Below, in pieces: positions 26,522 to 35,656 of a stretch of 64,000 nucleotides of DNA. How positions within the stretch are numbered: position 1 is the first letter of the stretch; the number at the start of each line of letters is the position of its first letter. The notes beneath the pieces are model-generated. The model ran no database searches. It saw only the letters and a program-made list of their open reading frames with translations, and had not been told where the DNA came from. Both the position numbers and the translations under genes were made by a program. Source of the DNA: Bradyrhizobium sp. CB2312 (lineage in GTDB: Bacteria; Pseudomonadota; Alphaproteobacteria; Rhizobiales; Xanthobacteraceae); the NCBI RefSeq assembly GCF_029714425.1, contig NZ_CP121668.1, forward strand, positions 5,663,501 through 5,727,500, read 5' to 3'.

Positions 26522-28093
26522 CGGGTCTTGGCCGTGTAAAAACGATCTCAAAGGGCGTCGGTCCCGGAAGCGGGGAGCCGCGTGTGTCTCAGGCCCCGAT
26601 CGCAGCGATCAGCGGCTTGATCCCGACGATGTTCATGACCCGTGTCAGATTATAGGCCAGCACCGAGAGTGCCATTTCGGCGGCTACTTTTGGAAGCGTT
26701 TTGGTGAGGAAGTGTGTCGCTCCCATGCGGGCCTTCATCGTGCCGAACGGATGCTCGACTGTCTCTCGACGCTGGCGCATGGCTTGTGGGTTTGCATCGA
26801 GACGCTGCTGCACAGCCTCGAGCAGATGCTCATGCTCCCATCGTGGAATCCGCCGCTCTGGCCCTGTCGTGCACTGCGATTTAAGCGAACAATTTTGACA
26901 GGCCGTGGTCCAGTAGCGCCGTAGCCGCTTCCCGTCTTCCTCGCTCGTGAAGCGATAAGGCAGTTGCTCTCCAGCTGGGCAGCGATAGGCGTCCTCTTCA
27001 GGCAAATAGACAAAATCCTGCTTGCCGAAGCGCCCATCTGACTTGGCACCCGACGTCTGTGGCTTGGGCAGAGTTACCGTGATGCCGGCCTCGTGGCACG
27101 CGAGGATCTCCACGCTGCTGAAGTAGCCGCGATCGGCAACGGCCTCGAGCGCATCGGTCTGGAGCACTTCTTTCGCCTGCTTTGCCATATTGGCCAGTTG
27201 AGCCCGATCTGAGCCGCTGTTCGTTACCTCATGCGTCACAATCAGATGGTGCTCGGTATCCACGGCGACCTGCACATTGTAGCCGACGACGCCGGAGCCG
27301 CGGCCGCTCGTCGCCATCGAGCGGCTATCGGGATCAGTCAAGGAGATTTGCTGGTCAGGCGATGCAAGCATCTGCTTCTCGTAAGCGGCAAGCTTGCCCA
27401 TTTCCTCCTTCAGCTTCGTCAGCTTTTCGGTAAGCCTCGTCACCTTCGTGGCCAGGGCCTCCGTCGGCTCCTGCCGGTCGGCCGTGTCAAGTTGGCCTAG
27501 ATACCGCGCGACGCTCTCCTCCAGCTGGGAGCGTCGCCGCTCCACCTTCGCCCGGGTGAAGTTCCTGTCCCGGTTGTTCACCGCTTTGAACTTGCTGCCG
27601 TCGATGGCAACGCTCGCCGTCGTCAGGAGACCCATCCCACGGCAGAGTTCAACGAAGCGCGCACACACCCTGCGCAGCGCCAGGCCATTGTCCTTGCGGA
27701 AGTCGGCAATCGTCTTGTGATCGGGAGTGAGCCGACCCAGCAGCCACATCAGTTCGACATTGCGTCCGGCTTCTCGTTCGAGCCGCCGGCTCGACTGCAC
27801 CCGGTTCAGATAGCCATAGATGTAGAGCTTCAAGAGAACCGAGGGATGGTACGATGGCCGACCGGTCGCCGCCGGCTCAACCTCGAAGCTCATCTCGGCC
27901 AAATCGAGCGCATCGACAAACGCATCGATCACACGGACAGGATTACTCTCGTCAATGAAATCATCGAGGCATTCCGGCAACAGCGTGCATTGCCCACGAT
28001 CCGCCTCCTCAACGAAGCGCCTCATCGATTCCCCCAAAAAGAATCACCGGAGAATCATAGCAGCGGCACAGCGTTTTCACACAGCCAGGGTCA
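26522..28093 (-). mobile_element. IS1182-family insertion sequence, copy 1
   Basis: About 1.57 kb. Ends inferred from imperfect inverted repeats: left GGTCTTGGCCGTGTAAAAACG starting at 26523, and right (read inward on the minus strand) GACCCTGGCTGTGTGAAAACG ending at 28092. The right boundary is confirmed by comparison with copy 2 at 63042, where sequence identity begins at the same TGACCC. It carries one intact transposase gene. It lies 125 bp after mrpD and has replaced the 3' end of a LysR gene. Confidence 0.85.
26589..28025 (-). CDS. IS1182-family transposase
   Basis: 478 residues from ATG 28025; the frame extends four codons to a TTG. N-terminal DUF772-like domain (RPSYHPSVLLKLYIYGYLNR, SSRRLEREAGRNVELMWLLG, PDHKTIADFRKDN), then the DDE catalytic core with first Asp in VAIDGSKFKAVN and second in VADRGYFS, and a Cys-rich insert (CPAGEQ ... 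CQNCSLKSQC) before the VEHPFGTMK Glu region. No internal stop or frameshift, so it appears functional, unlike copy 2. Confidence 0.95.
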   Translation of the reverse strand: MRRFVEEADRGQCTLLPECLDDFIDESNPVRVIDAFVDALDLAEMSFEVEPAATGRPSYHPSVLLKLYIYGYLNRVQSSRRLEREAGRNVELMWLLGRLTPDHKTIADFRKDNGLALRRVCARFVELCRGMGLLTTASVAIDGSKFKAVNNRDRNFTRAKVERRRSQLEESVARYLGQLDTADRQEPTEALATKVTRLTEKLTKLKEEMGKLAAYEKQMLASPDQQISLTDPDSRSMATSGRGSGVVGYNVQVAVDTEHHLIVTHEVTNSGSDRAQLANMAKQAKEVLQTDALEAVADRGYFSSVEILACHEAGITVTLPKPQTSGAKSDGRFGKQDFVYLPEEDAYRCPAGEQLPYRFTSEEDGKRLRRYWTTACQNCSLKSQCTTGPERRIPRWEHEHLLEAVQQRLDANPQAMRQRRETVEHPFGTMKARMGATHFLTKTLPKVAAEMALSVLAYNLTRVMNIVGIKPLIAAIGA

Positions 28094-29031
28094 TTTTCGA
28101 GGGTTTCAGCGGAGATTGTCGGGACGCATTCGTCGGCCTGGTCCAAAAGCCATGCAACGAATGCCTTCACCCGTGTATCACTTGCCAAGACCGCGGGCCA
28201 GCGCACGAGGTGTACCTTCGTCGACGGCATGTCCCAGGTCTCAGGCAACACGCGCACAAGGCGGCCGTCGATGAGCGCGTCGCGCGCGAGGAGTGAGCGC
28301 GTCAGCACGACGCCGCTGCCTTGAAGTGCGGCACCGATCGCTGTCGCCATGTTGGCGTAACGTAGTCCAACCGGCGGCGGCGCGTTGAGGCCAAGTCGCG
28401 CGAACCACGTCGACCAGGACCACTCGGTTCCCGCGTTCGCGTCTACGCCAGCCCCCTTATGGATCAGCGGCAGCGCGGCGATGCGCGTCGGGTCGTCGAG
28501 CGGCGCGGACGGCAATAGTCGCGCGTGGCAAACCGGGAAGACCTGCTCGCGGAACAACACGCGCTGCGTCGAGGTCTCGCGTGCCTCGCCCTCGAGGAGC
28601 CAATGGATCGTGATGTCGAGATCGAGGTGGATCGCTTGCGCCGTGCTCTCGACGATGATCAGTTCGATCGGCGTCGATGGGGCCTTGAACATCGGCAGGC
28701 GTGCGACGAGCCAATAGTCCGCAAGCGCTGCGCTGACGCCGACGCGCAGTGGGCCATTGCTGGCCGCAGCGCGGCATCGCGCGCGTAGCTCCCCGAGGCC
28801 GGTGAGGAGTTCCGCAAGGCCGGATGCAAGCGCTTCACCCGCGGGCGTCGGCCGCATGCCGCCCGAACTCCGCGTCAGCAGCGGCAAACCCATAAAGTCT
28901 TCCAGCCGGCGCAACCGGTGGCTCACTGCGCTTTGCGTCACGCCGAGATCGCTTGCTGCGGCGGTGACGCTGCCGAGACGGTGCACGGCTTCGAAGGCGA
29001 TCAGGGCATCGAATGGAGGTTGGGCGGTCAT
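28009..29031 (-). CDS. LysR family regulator, C-terminus altered by IS1182
   Basis: 340 codons from ATG 29031 (MTAQPPFDAL). HTH with GSVTAAASDLGVTQSAVSHRLRRLED; effector domain of the GcvA-like subgroup (LDLDITIHWLLEGEARETSTQRVLF, ALPLIHKGAGVD). Codons up to about 312 (ISAETLEND) are native; the last 27 or so (from about PGCVKTLC) are read from the IS end and stop inside it. The core domain is near complete, so it may still work. Divergent from the MFS efflux gene at 29158, a usual regulator-target arrangement. Confidence 0.85.
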   Translation of the reverse strand: MTAQPPFDALIAFEAVHRLGSVTAAASDLGVTQSAVSHRLRRLEDFMGLPLLTRSSGGMRPTPAGEALASGLAELLTGLGELRARCRAAASNGPLRVGVSAALADYWLVARLPMFKAPSTPIELIIVESTAQAIHLDLDITIHWLLEGEARETSTQRVLFREQVFPVCHARLLPSAPLDDPTRIAALPLIHKGAGVDANAGTEWSWSTWFARLGLNAPPPVGLRYANMATAIGAALQGSGVVLTRSLLARDALIDGRLVRVLPETWDMPSTKVHLVRWPAVLASDTRVKAFVAWLLDQADECVPTISAETLENDPGCVKTLCRCYDSPVILFGGIDEALR

Positions 29032-29157
29032 GCCGGCATTATGAAGGAGATTCATGCTGAGTTGAACACTCGACATACGCCACGAGCGCAAACCGATGAT
29101 ACCAAGCGGGCATCGCAGCGCTTCTGCGCGGCACTTTCCCGGTTCGGCAGAGGATTT

Positions 29158-30510
29158 GTGAAGTCGGCACCCTCCCTATCCGCCCGTGATCTTTCCGTTG
29201 CCCTGACACTCGGCCTCGGAGCTTTCTTCACGAATCTCGACGTCACCGCCGTCGTCGTCGCGCTGCCTGCGATGGCGCGTACCCTCAGCTTCGGCATGGC
29301 CGCGACGGCGTGGGTGATCGATGCGTATTCGCTCGCTTTCACGGGCATGCTGCTCGCGGCTGGGGCAATCGCCGATCGCTTCGGTCGCCGCCGCGCTTTG
29401 CTGACAGGCAATGTGATCTTCCTTGTCGCGTCCCTTGCCTGCGGCCTTGCCTGGGACGGTCCGTCGTTGTGGCTCGCCCGTGGTCTGCAAGGCGTTGGCG
29501 CGGCGTTCGTCGTCACAGGCGCCCTGGCGCTCGTCGCCAGCGCGTTCCCGGATGCCGCCGTCAGAGCGCGTGTGTTCGCCTTGATGGGCGTCGTCTCCGG
29601 TGTTGGGATGGCCGCGGGGCCGACGCTCGGTGGCGTGATCACGGCTTGGACCGGGTGGCGCTGGATCTTCTTCATCAACGTGCCGTTCTGCGTGGCTCTG
29701 GCCATTGCGGTGCCGCGGTTCGTCGCCGAGAGCCAGGCCGCGGAGAAGCGCCCGCTCGATATTGTCGGCGTTGCCCTGTTGACGACGGCACTCGCGCTAC
29801 TGATTGACGCGACGTTGCGCGTACGTGCCGACATGATCGGTGCCGCGAGCCTCGGCGGCGCGGCGCTTCTGCTGTTGGCAGGCTTCGCCCTTCAACAGCG
29901 TCGGCGCGCTGTGCCGCTCCTCGACCCGACCGTGTTCGGGACACCCGCGATGATCGGTGTCGGCCTGCTGCTGATTGCGGTCTCCGTCAGCTACTGGGCC
30001 ATCCTTGTTTATCTGCCGCCAGCGATGCAGAGCGCATTCGGGTGGCACGCCAATCGTACTGGCCTCGCGCTGCTCGCTGCAACGGCGCCGATGCTAATCG
30101 TGCCGCCAATTGGCGGCCACCTCGTGATGCGCATCGGTTGGCGCTGGCACTTCGCGCATTCTCTCGCGATACTCGCGGTCGGTAATCTCCTTTTACTTGC
30201 ATCGCTCTGGCGGACAGATAGGGCCGAGATCCTCGGTCTTATGCTCGCGGGCATGGCAGCGATCGGCAGCGGCGCGGCGCTCGCCCACCCGCAACTTTCG
30301 GGTGCCCTGCTCGCGCTCGCCCCGCCGGACCGTTCCGGCATGGCCTCCGCCATGACGATCGTGGCGCGACAGGGCGGCTTCGCGCTTGGGATCGCTGCGC
30401 TGGCCGTAGTTGGTGGCGGACAAGCCTTCGAGGCCATTTTTGCTACCGCGGCGTCAACAGCAGTCCTGGGCGTGCTTGCAGCAATTTTCCTGCTTCCCGC
30501 TGATCGGTGA
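29158..30510 (+). CDS. MFS drug-efflux transporter (EmrB/QacA-like)
   Basis: 450 residues from GTG 29158 (AGAGGA five bases upstream). The frame is open to 28918 but that part overlaps lysR antisense; ATG 29041 is another option. DHA2-type marks: N-terminal LDVTAVVVALPAMARTL, motif A AGAIADRFGRRRALL, and motif C GVGMAAGPTLGGVI in TM5. About 14 hydrophobic segments. Would export toxic compounds by proton antiport. Probably controlled by the divergent LysR. Confidence 0.9.
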   Translation: MKSAPSLSARDLSVALTLGLGAFFTNLDVTAVVVALPAMARTLSFGMAATAWVIDAYSLAFTGMLLAAGAIADRFGRRRALLTGNVIFLVASLACGLAWDGPSLWLARGLQGVGAAFVVTGALALVASAFPDAAVRARVFALMGVVSGVGMAAGPTLGGVITAWTGWRWIFFINVPFCVALAIAVPRFVAESQAAEKRPLDIVGVALLTTALALLIDATLRVRADMIGAASLGGAALLLLAGFALQQRRRAVPLLDPTVFGTPAMIGVGLLLIAVSVSYWAILVYLPPAMQSAFGWHANRTGLALLAATAPMLIVPPIGGHLVMRIGWRWHFAHSLAILAVGNLLLLASLWRTDRAEILGLMLAGMAAIGSGAALAHPQLSGALLALAPPDRSGMASAMTIVARQGGFALGIAALAVVGGGQAFEAIFATAASTAVLGVLAAIFLLPADR

Positions 30511-30700
30511 GCGTATGAAATATGGGTCTGGTTTGCCCCCGCGACCGTCGGCTCGGCTGCGATAGGTCATGGGCGGCAATCGCAGGCTCCCAAGGAGACC
30601 GCTAAGGGCGAGCAACTGACGCAGGAGACGTTTTGTGCGTCTCCTCTCTCCGCTTGTCCAACTCAGAGGCTATTCTTGGATTTATCGAGAGCACCCGAGG

Positions 30701-31663
30701 TCAATCGGCAACTTCTGCTTCCTGAACGTCGCCGTGCCTTTCACCGCCGTTAGAGCGCCGAGCTGCTCGGTATCGGCCAGGCGACAGGCCGTGATGTCGA
30801 AGGAACAGCTTCGAGAACGCCGCCGATGTCTCATAACCGACCCGGCTGGCAATCCGTGCGATGGGCTCATCACTGGTTTCCAGCAGGAACGCCGCTTCCG
30901 CCATCCGGCGTTCGATCACATAGCGATGCATGGACCGGCCGACGAGCTTGGTAAAGCGCGCTGAAAACGCCGAACGGCCGAGCCCGACGCGACGGCCAAG
31001 GTCGCTCAGAGTCCAGGGACGCTCCGGGCTTTCGTGAATGAGCTTGAGCGCCGGTCCGATATGCGGGTCAGAAACGGCCCCGAGCCAGCCGCCTTGTCCG
31101 GGACTGAGAGACGAGATCCAGCTTCGGAGCACCTCGACAAAGAGCACTTCCGTCAGTCGTGAAAGCGCGACGCGTTGGCCGGGACGCTCAAGCGCGGACT
31201 CGCTGACCATGCGACGCAGGATCGCTTCAAGCCAACCACCGTCCGTCGTCGGCTTCAGCAGCAGCACGGGCGGTAGTAGCTCCAGCACGCCGCCACACAG
31301 TGGCCGCGAGACCGTGAAATTGCCGCAGATCATGGTCGAGTGCGGCTTTGCACGGCTGCCGTGACGAATGACGCCGAACCGCGTCGACGCTCGATCGATA
31401 TCTATGATCCGCAAAGGCTTGGCCCGGCGGTCCGAATAAAACACGTGGGGCTCGCCGCGCGTAATCGCGACAAAATCGCCCTCGGTCATCTGGATCTCTT
31501 GTCCGTGCTCGAGCGCGAGGGTCGCCGATCCTCGGCTGAGATAGTGAAACAGCGCGTAGGGGCGCGCCGGCAGCTCGAGATGCCAGGGATGGCCGAGCTC
31601 GAAGTGAAACAGCAACGTCCCGGCGAGACGAACGCGATCGAGCATCTGGGCGAGGATGTCCAT
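30701..31663 (-). CDS. AraC family regulator with N-terminal cupin
   Basis: 320 residues from ATG 31663 (MDILAQMLDRVRLAG). The frame continues upstream to 31906 over the divergent promoter, so the shorter start is preferred. About 1-180 is an AraC-type cupin sensor (GSATLALEHG, MTEGDFVAITRGEPHVFY). About 215-310 has two HTH motifs (WTLSDLGRRVGLGRSAFSAR and IARIASRVGYETSAAFSKLF, then HGLSPGRYR). Divergent from the exported hydrolase at 31878, its likely target. Confidence 0.88.
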   Translation of the reverse strand: MDILAQMLDRVRLAGTLLFHFELGHPWHLELPARPYALFHYLSRGSATLALEHGQEIQMTEGDFVAITRGEPHVFYSDRRAKPLRIIDIDRASTRFGVIRHGSRAKPHSTMICGNFTVSRPLCGGVLELLPPVLLLKPTTDGGWLEAILRRMVSESALERPGQRVALSRLTEVLFVEVLRSWISSLSPGQGGWLGAVSDPHIGPALKLIHESPERPWTLSDLGRRVGLGRSAFSARFTKLVGRSMHRYVIERRMAEAAFLLETSDEPIARIASRVGYETSAAFSKLFLRHHGLSPGRYRAARRSNGGERHGDVQEAEVAD

Positions 31664-31877
31664 GCCGTCGAGACTATCCCCGTGGACGATCGGACACAAC
31701 ACGCGGACGATTGGTCCCTGTGGTCCGGAAGGTTCGCGAATTACGTCATGTCGCAGCGGGCCGGCATCACGTGCGGCGACCATTTCGCCGACGGCGGATG
31801 GCAAAACCGCGAGGTTGCTGGAAACGCCTGTCCATCCCCCCGGACTTGTTCGTCCGACATTCCAACAGGAACATTCA

Positions 31878-32648
31878 ATGCTAAATATGCTTCTCTCAGC
31901 CGCCACCGCACTCCTGGCCGGATCGACATTGGTCGGCGCCGCTTATTCCGCCGAACTGCCCAAGGGAGCAGCCCACAACGTCGTGCTCGTGCACGGCGCT
32001 TTCGTGGACCAGACGAGTTGGCAGCCCGTCGCCGATATCCTCACGAAGAAGGGCTACAACGTCACGCTCGTCGAAAATCCGCTCACCTCGCTCACGGCTG
32101 ACGTCGATGCCACCAAGCAGGCGCTCGCGAAGCAGGACGGCAAGACCGTTCTGGTCGGCCACTCCTGGGGCGGAGTGGTGATCACGCAAGCCGGCGACGA
32201 TCCCAAGGTTTCGGCGCTGGTCTATGTCTCCGCCTTCGCGCCGGACGTTGGCGAATCCCTGGCATCGCTGTCAAAAGCCGGCCCGCCGACCGAAGGTGGC
32301 AACGCGATCCGTCCCGACGCGAAGGGCAATTTGTACATTGACCCGAAGGTGTTTCCGTCGGCGGTCGCGGCTGACCTTCCGCCGGAGATCGCCGAGCACC
32401 TGGCCAAGTCGCAGCTTCCATTGAGTGTCGCTGCGTTCGAGGCCCCCGTCACCATTGCGGCCTGGCATGACAAGCCGACCTTCGATGTCATCACCACGAA
32501 GGACAAGGTCATCGCGCCCGAGGCCCAGAAGTCGTTCGCAGCCAGGATGAAGGCTCAGGTGACGGACGTCGCCGGAAGCCATGCCTCGCTCGTCGTCCAT
32601 GCCAAGGAAGTCGCCGAGGTCATCGAAAAGGCAACGCTCGTGAAGTGA
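31878..32648 (+). CDS. Exported alpha/beta hydrolase
   Basis: 256 residues from ATG 31878. Signal peptide of about 24 residues (LLSAATALLAGSTLVGAAYSA). Alpha/beta hydrolase fold with oxyanion HG (VLVHGAFVDQTSW), nucleophile elbow GHSWGG near residue 95, and final catalytic His in AGSHASLVVH. Belongs to the small esterase-like group often annotated just as alpha/beta hydrolase; substrate unknown. A strong hairpin follows the stop. Divergent from the AraC gene. Confidence 0.87.
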   Translation: MLNMLLSAATALLAGSTLVGAAYSAELPKGAAHNVVLVHGAFVDQTSWQPVADILTKKGYNVTLVENPLTSLTADVDATKQALAKQDGKTVLVGHSWGGVVITQAGDDPKVSALVYVSAFAPDVGESLASLSKAGPPTEGGNAIRPDAKGNLYIDPKVFPSAVAADLPPEIAEHLAKSQLPLSVAAFEAPVTIAAWHDKPTFDVITTKDKVIAPEAQKSFAARMKAQVTDVAGSHASLVVHAKEVAEVIEKATLVK

Positions 32649-32654
32649 TGGTGC

Positions 32655-32682
32655 CGCTCCCGGCGCCTTCACGCCGGGAGCG
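32655..32682 (+). terminator. Hairpin after exported hydrolase
   Basis: Perfect 11-bp stem CGCTCCCGGCG / CGCCGGGAGCG with loop CCTTCA, seven bases after the stop at 32648. No T-run follows. Confidence 0.55.
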
Positions 32683-32840
32683 CACACGTTCGCTTCGGGC
32701 AAATGCGGAACGCGCAGACCGCGATAGCGAAAAGCCGGCGAAGCCGCAGAAGCGCGAGCGCCGCCCTAAAGAAGGCCTCGGTCGCTGCGCCACGCCGGTC
32801 CCCCACCCGATTATCTCATGCCCAGCATCCGGAGGATGAC

Positions 32841-34265
32841 ATGACTCAACGCGACATCGCGAAAAAGGACGCCGCCACACTCGAAACGGCGCCTACCCTC
32901 TATATCGACGGCAGCGGAATCCGCTTTGCCTATCGCCGTCTCGGCCCCACGATCGGAACTCCGCTGATTCTTCTGCAGCACTTCTCGGGCAACATCGACG
33001 CATGGGATCCCGCCGTCGTCAACGCGCTGGCCACTGATCGCCCCGTGATCGCTTTTGACAACGCCGGGGTCGGCCGCTCGACCGGTCGAACGCCCGACAA
33101 CGTCGAGGCGATGGCGCGAGACGCCATCGATTTCATCCACTTGCTCGGCCTTTCCGAAGTGGACCTGCTCGGCTTTTCCCTCGGCGGCTGCGTCGCTCAG
33201 CAGATCGCCGCCGAGCACGGACAGCTAGTCCGCAAGCTCATTCTCGTCGGCACTGCGCCGAAAGGCGGCGAGGAACACCTGTTGGCGGTTCTGCAGGACG
33301 CATTCTCCAAAACCGATGCGCCGGACCCACGCCTGCCGCTGTTCTTCACGAGTTCACCTGCCAGCCAGGCCTCCGGCCTGGCCTTCCTGAAAAGGGCGAA
33401 GGTGCGTCAGGACGATCGGGACACCGACAACGGCAGCGCTGTCACCGATCCGCAGGCCAAGGCGCTGATCACCTGGTGTGCCACACCTGATCCTGAGCAC
33501 GCCACTCTGCGTGCCATCCGCCAACCCACTCTTGTGGTCAGCGGCAGCGACGACACCATGCTCCCCGCGAGCAACGCCTACGCGATGTCTAGGGAGCTCA
33601 GCAACGCCAAGCTGGTCCTCTATCCCGATTCAGGTCACGGCGCCCTGTTTCAGCACCACGAGATGTTCGTCAGCCACGTCCGGACTTTCCTGGACGCGCA
33701 GCCCGCGACTGCGGCGCACTTCGACGCCATCAGACGCACTCCATCAGCAAGAATTGCTACAGAGGACAAACTGACAATCGCGAAAGTCGAGGTGGAGCGA
33801 TTCACCCTCACGAGCTCAAAACCGTTCGACGCTGTCGTGGCGGCCTTCAAGTCCGCTGTCGGCCAGCCTGACACTGTCGAATTTTTCAAGGAGACGAGAG
33901 CGACAAATTCCTTCACGGATTTGGAACGCATTGTAAAACGCAGCCTCGGTCGAACGGACCTTATGCTCTTCGCACAGTTCGACCTGGGCGACATTCTGCG
34001 TCGCGAGGCCGGATCCGGGACGCCCAGGATCATGCGGTTTGTGGTCGGCAATCCACTCATCATGAAAGAAATGGTCAAGCACGTCCCCGATGCCGGGTCC
34101 TACGCTCCAGTCACAGTGCTTGTTGATGAGCGTGCCGACGGCGTGCATGTCTCTTATGACAAGATGGAGGGCTATTTGATGAATTATGGCAGCCCGGAAG
34201 CCCTTGCTGTCGCCCGAGCTCTCGATGCGAAGATCACGACCCTGCTGCACGAGTGCGCAAGCTAG
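32841..34265 (+). CDS. Alpha/beta hydrolase fused to a DUF302-like domain
   Basis: 474 residues from ATG 32841, with GGAGGATGAC directly upstream. About 15-290 is an alpha/beta hydrolase: ILLQHFSGNIDAWDP, AFDNAGVGRSTG, nucleophile elbow GFSLGG, and late LVLYPDSGHGALFQHHEMF with the catalytic His. About 315-474 is a second domain opening VEVERFTLTSSKPFDAVVAAFKSAVG and ending YGSPEALAVARALDAKITTLL, which reads like a DUF302 heat-stable domain. A fusion of the two is unusual. The linker is short and I see no frameshift or stop between them. Confidence 0.82.
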   Translation: MTQRDIAKKDAATLETAPTLYIDGSGIRFAYRRLGPTIGTPLILLQHFSGNIDAWDPAVVNALATDRPVIAFDNAGVGRSTGRTPDNVEAMARDAIDFIHLLGLSEVDLLGFSLGGCVAQQIAAEHGQLVRKLILVGTAPKGGEEHLLAVLQDAFSKTDAPDPRLPLFFTSSPASQASGLAFLKRAKVRQDDRDTDNGSAVTDPQAKALITWCATPDPEHATLRAIRQPTLVVSGSDDTMLPASNAYAMSRELSNAKLVLYPDSGHGALFQHHEMFVSHVRTFLDAQPATAAHFDAIRRTPSARIATEDKLTIAKVEVERFTLTSSKPFDAVVAAFKSAVGQPDTVEFFKETRATNSFTDLERIVKRSLGRTDLMLFAQFDLGDILRREAGSGTPRIMRFVVGNPLIMKEMVKHVPDAGSYAPVTVLVDERADGVHVSYDKMEGYLMNYGSPEALAVARALDAKITTLLHECAS

Positions 34266-34342
34266 GCGTCCGGATGACGTCTTCGGCCGACCGAAGTGAC
34301 CACCGGCAACTGCGGCCATCGTGCACCGCGTGAGAATACCAG

Positions 34343-34371
34343 GGGGAAGCCGATCAGTTACCGGCTTCCCC
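34343..34371 (+). terminator. Hairpin after the fused hydrolase
   Basis: Perfect 10-bp stem GGGGAAGCCG / CGGCTTCCCC with nine-base loop ATCAGTTAC, 77 bases after the stop. No clear T-run; it may serve either direction. Confidence 0.5.
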
Positions 34372-34447
34372 TCCGCATCGCTATTGATCAGCCTTTCGAA
34401 CCAACAGTCGCTGCGGCGTTATAGGCGATGACGGAGGAGAGATGTCG

Positions 34448-35266
34448 TCAAGACCTGATGAACGAGAGCAGGTCGGGGTTGAGGACATCCGCATGTGTGG
34501 TCAGCATGCCATGGGGGTACCCCGGATAGGTCTTCAGCGACCCGTTCTTGAGAAGGTTGACCGCACGCGGCACGGAACTTGCGAACGGGACGACTTGATC
34601 AGCCTCGCCATGCATCACCAGCACCGGCACGGTGATCTTCTTGAGGTCTTCGGTATAATCTTCGAGCCAAGAGTCGACGGTTGCGTAATGAGCGAGGGCA
34701 CCGCCGGCCATGCCTTGGCGCCACCAGTTCGCAATGACTGCCTCCGAAGGCTTGGCCCCATCTAGGTTGTAGCCGTAGAACGGATTCTCAGGGACGAAAC
34801 GGTAGAACTCCGACCGGTTGCCCAGCACGCCTGCCCGGATCGTTTCAAACCACTCCGGCGGTTGACCGGACGGGTTGTCCTCGCTCCGATACATGTTCGG
34901 CGTAAGTGAAGCGACCAGCGCCGCCTTCGCGACGCGCTCCTGGTGGCGAGCGACATAGCGAGCCACCTCACCGCCACCTGTGGAGTGGCCGATGTGGATC
35001 GCGCCGCGCAGGTTGAGGTGCTCGGTCAGGGCCGCGAGGTCGGCAACCCAGTGGTCCATGTCGTTGCCGGTGCCGGGCTGGTCGGACCGGCCGTGGCCGC
35101 GCCGGTCGTGGGCGATCACCCGGTAGCCGTTGCGAAGGAAGAAGGTCATCTGGGCGTCCCAGTCGTCCGCTGTCAGCGGCCAGCCGTGGCTGAAAACGAT
35201 CGGCTGGCCTGAGCCCCAGTCCTTGTAGAAGATGTTTACGCCGTCTGTAGTAGTGATCGTGGGCAT
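34448..35266 (-). CDS. Alpha/beta hydrolase, non-heme chloroperoxidase/arylesterase type
   Basis: 272 residues. Starts MPTITTTDGVNIFYKDWGSG, with oxyanion SHGWPL, HDRRGHGRS, nucleophile elbow GHSTGGGE near residue 94-101, Asp in MHGEADQVVPF and His in YPHGML. This pattern is diagnostic of the cofactor-free chloroperoxidase/aryl esterase (PnbA/CPO-like) group. Physiological role is usually ester hydrolysis; perhydrolase activity is incidental. No operon partner. Confidence 0.9.
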   Translation of the reverse strand: MPTITTTDGVNIFYKDWGSGQPIVFSHGWPLTADDWDAQMTFFLRNGYRVIAHDRRGHGRSDQPGTGNDMDHWVADLAALTEHLNLRGAIHIGHSTGGGEVARYVARHQERVAKAALVASLTPNMYRSEDNPSGQPPEWFETIRAGVLGNRSEFYRFVPENPFYGYNLDGAKPSEAVIANWWRQGMAGGALAHYATVDSWLEDYTEDLKKITVPVLVMHGEADQVVPFASSVPRAVNLLKNGSLKTYPGYPHGMLTTHADVLNPDLLSFIRS

Positions 35267-35656
35267 CGAGTCGCTCCATCTGCGCTGTTAGACATTTTAT
35301 TGAGAAGATAGCGATTAACTGATCCATTGAGCCACGCGTTACTCATTTCGCGGCCGGAGTTTTAGAATTAAAGGCCCCAGCGAGCCCTTGCCTTGGCAAC
35401 ACCCGATCGCCGACGCGTTATCGGCCGAATTGGCCCGGCAGTATTCGTCGTTCCTGCGCATTTGTGCGCGTTTCCTGCTGAATAAGGGAAACCACTCTCA
35501 ATCAAGTCCATGGCAAAAAACGATTGCCGGCTTGGAAGTTGAGGGCATTATTGTTGGCTCCTTTTGATTGAACCGCTGCGAAGGTAAGTCTTGCTCCCGC
35601 TAAAGACAAAGACCTAGTAGGCTGCGATGTATGCCTTGGAAGCATATTGAGGACCG
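35267..35656. other. Intergenic, 390 bp
   Basis: Spacer between the chloroperoxidase-type gene and a LysR gene, which are divergently oriented. AT content is higher than in the neighbours. No repeat or RNA gene recognised. Confidence 0.45.
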
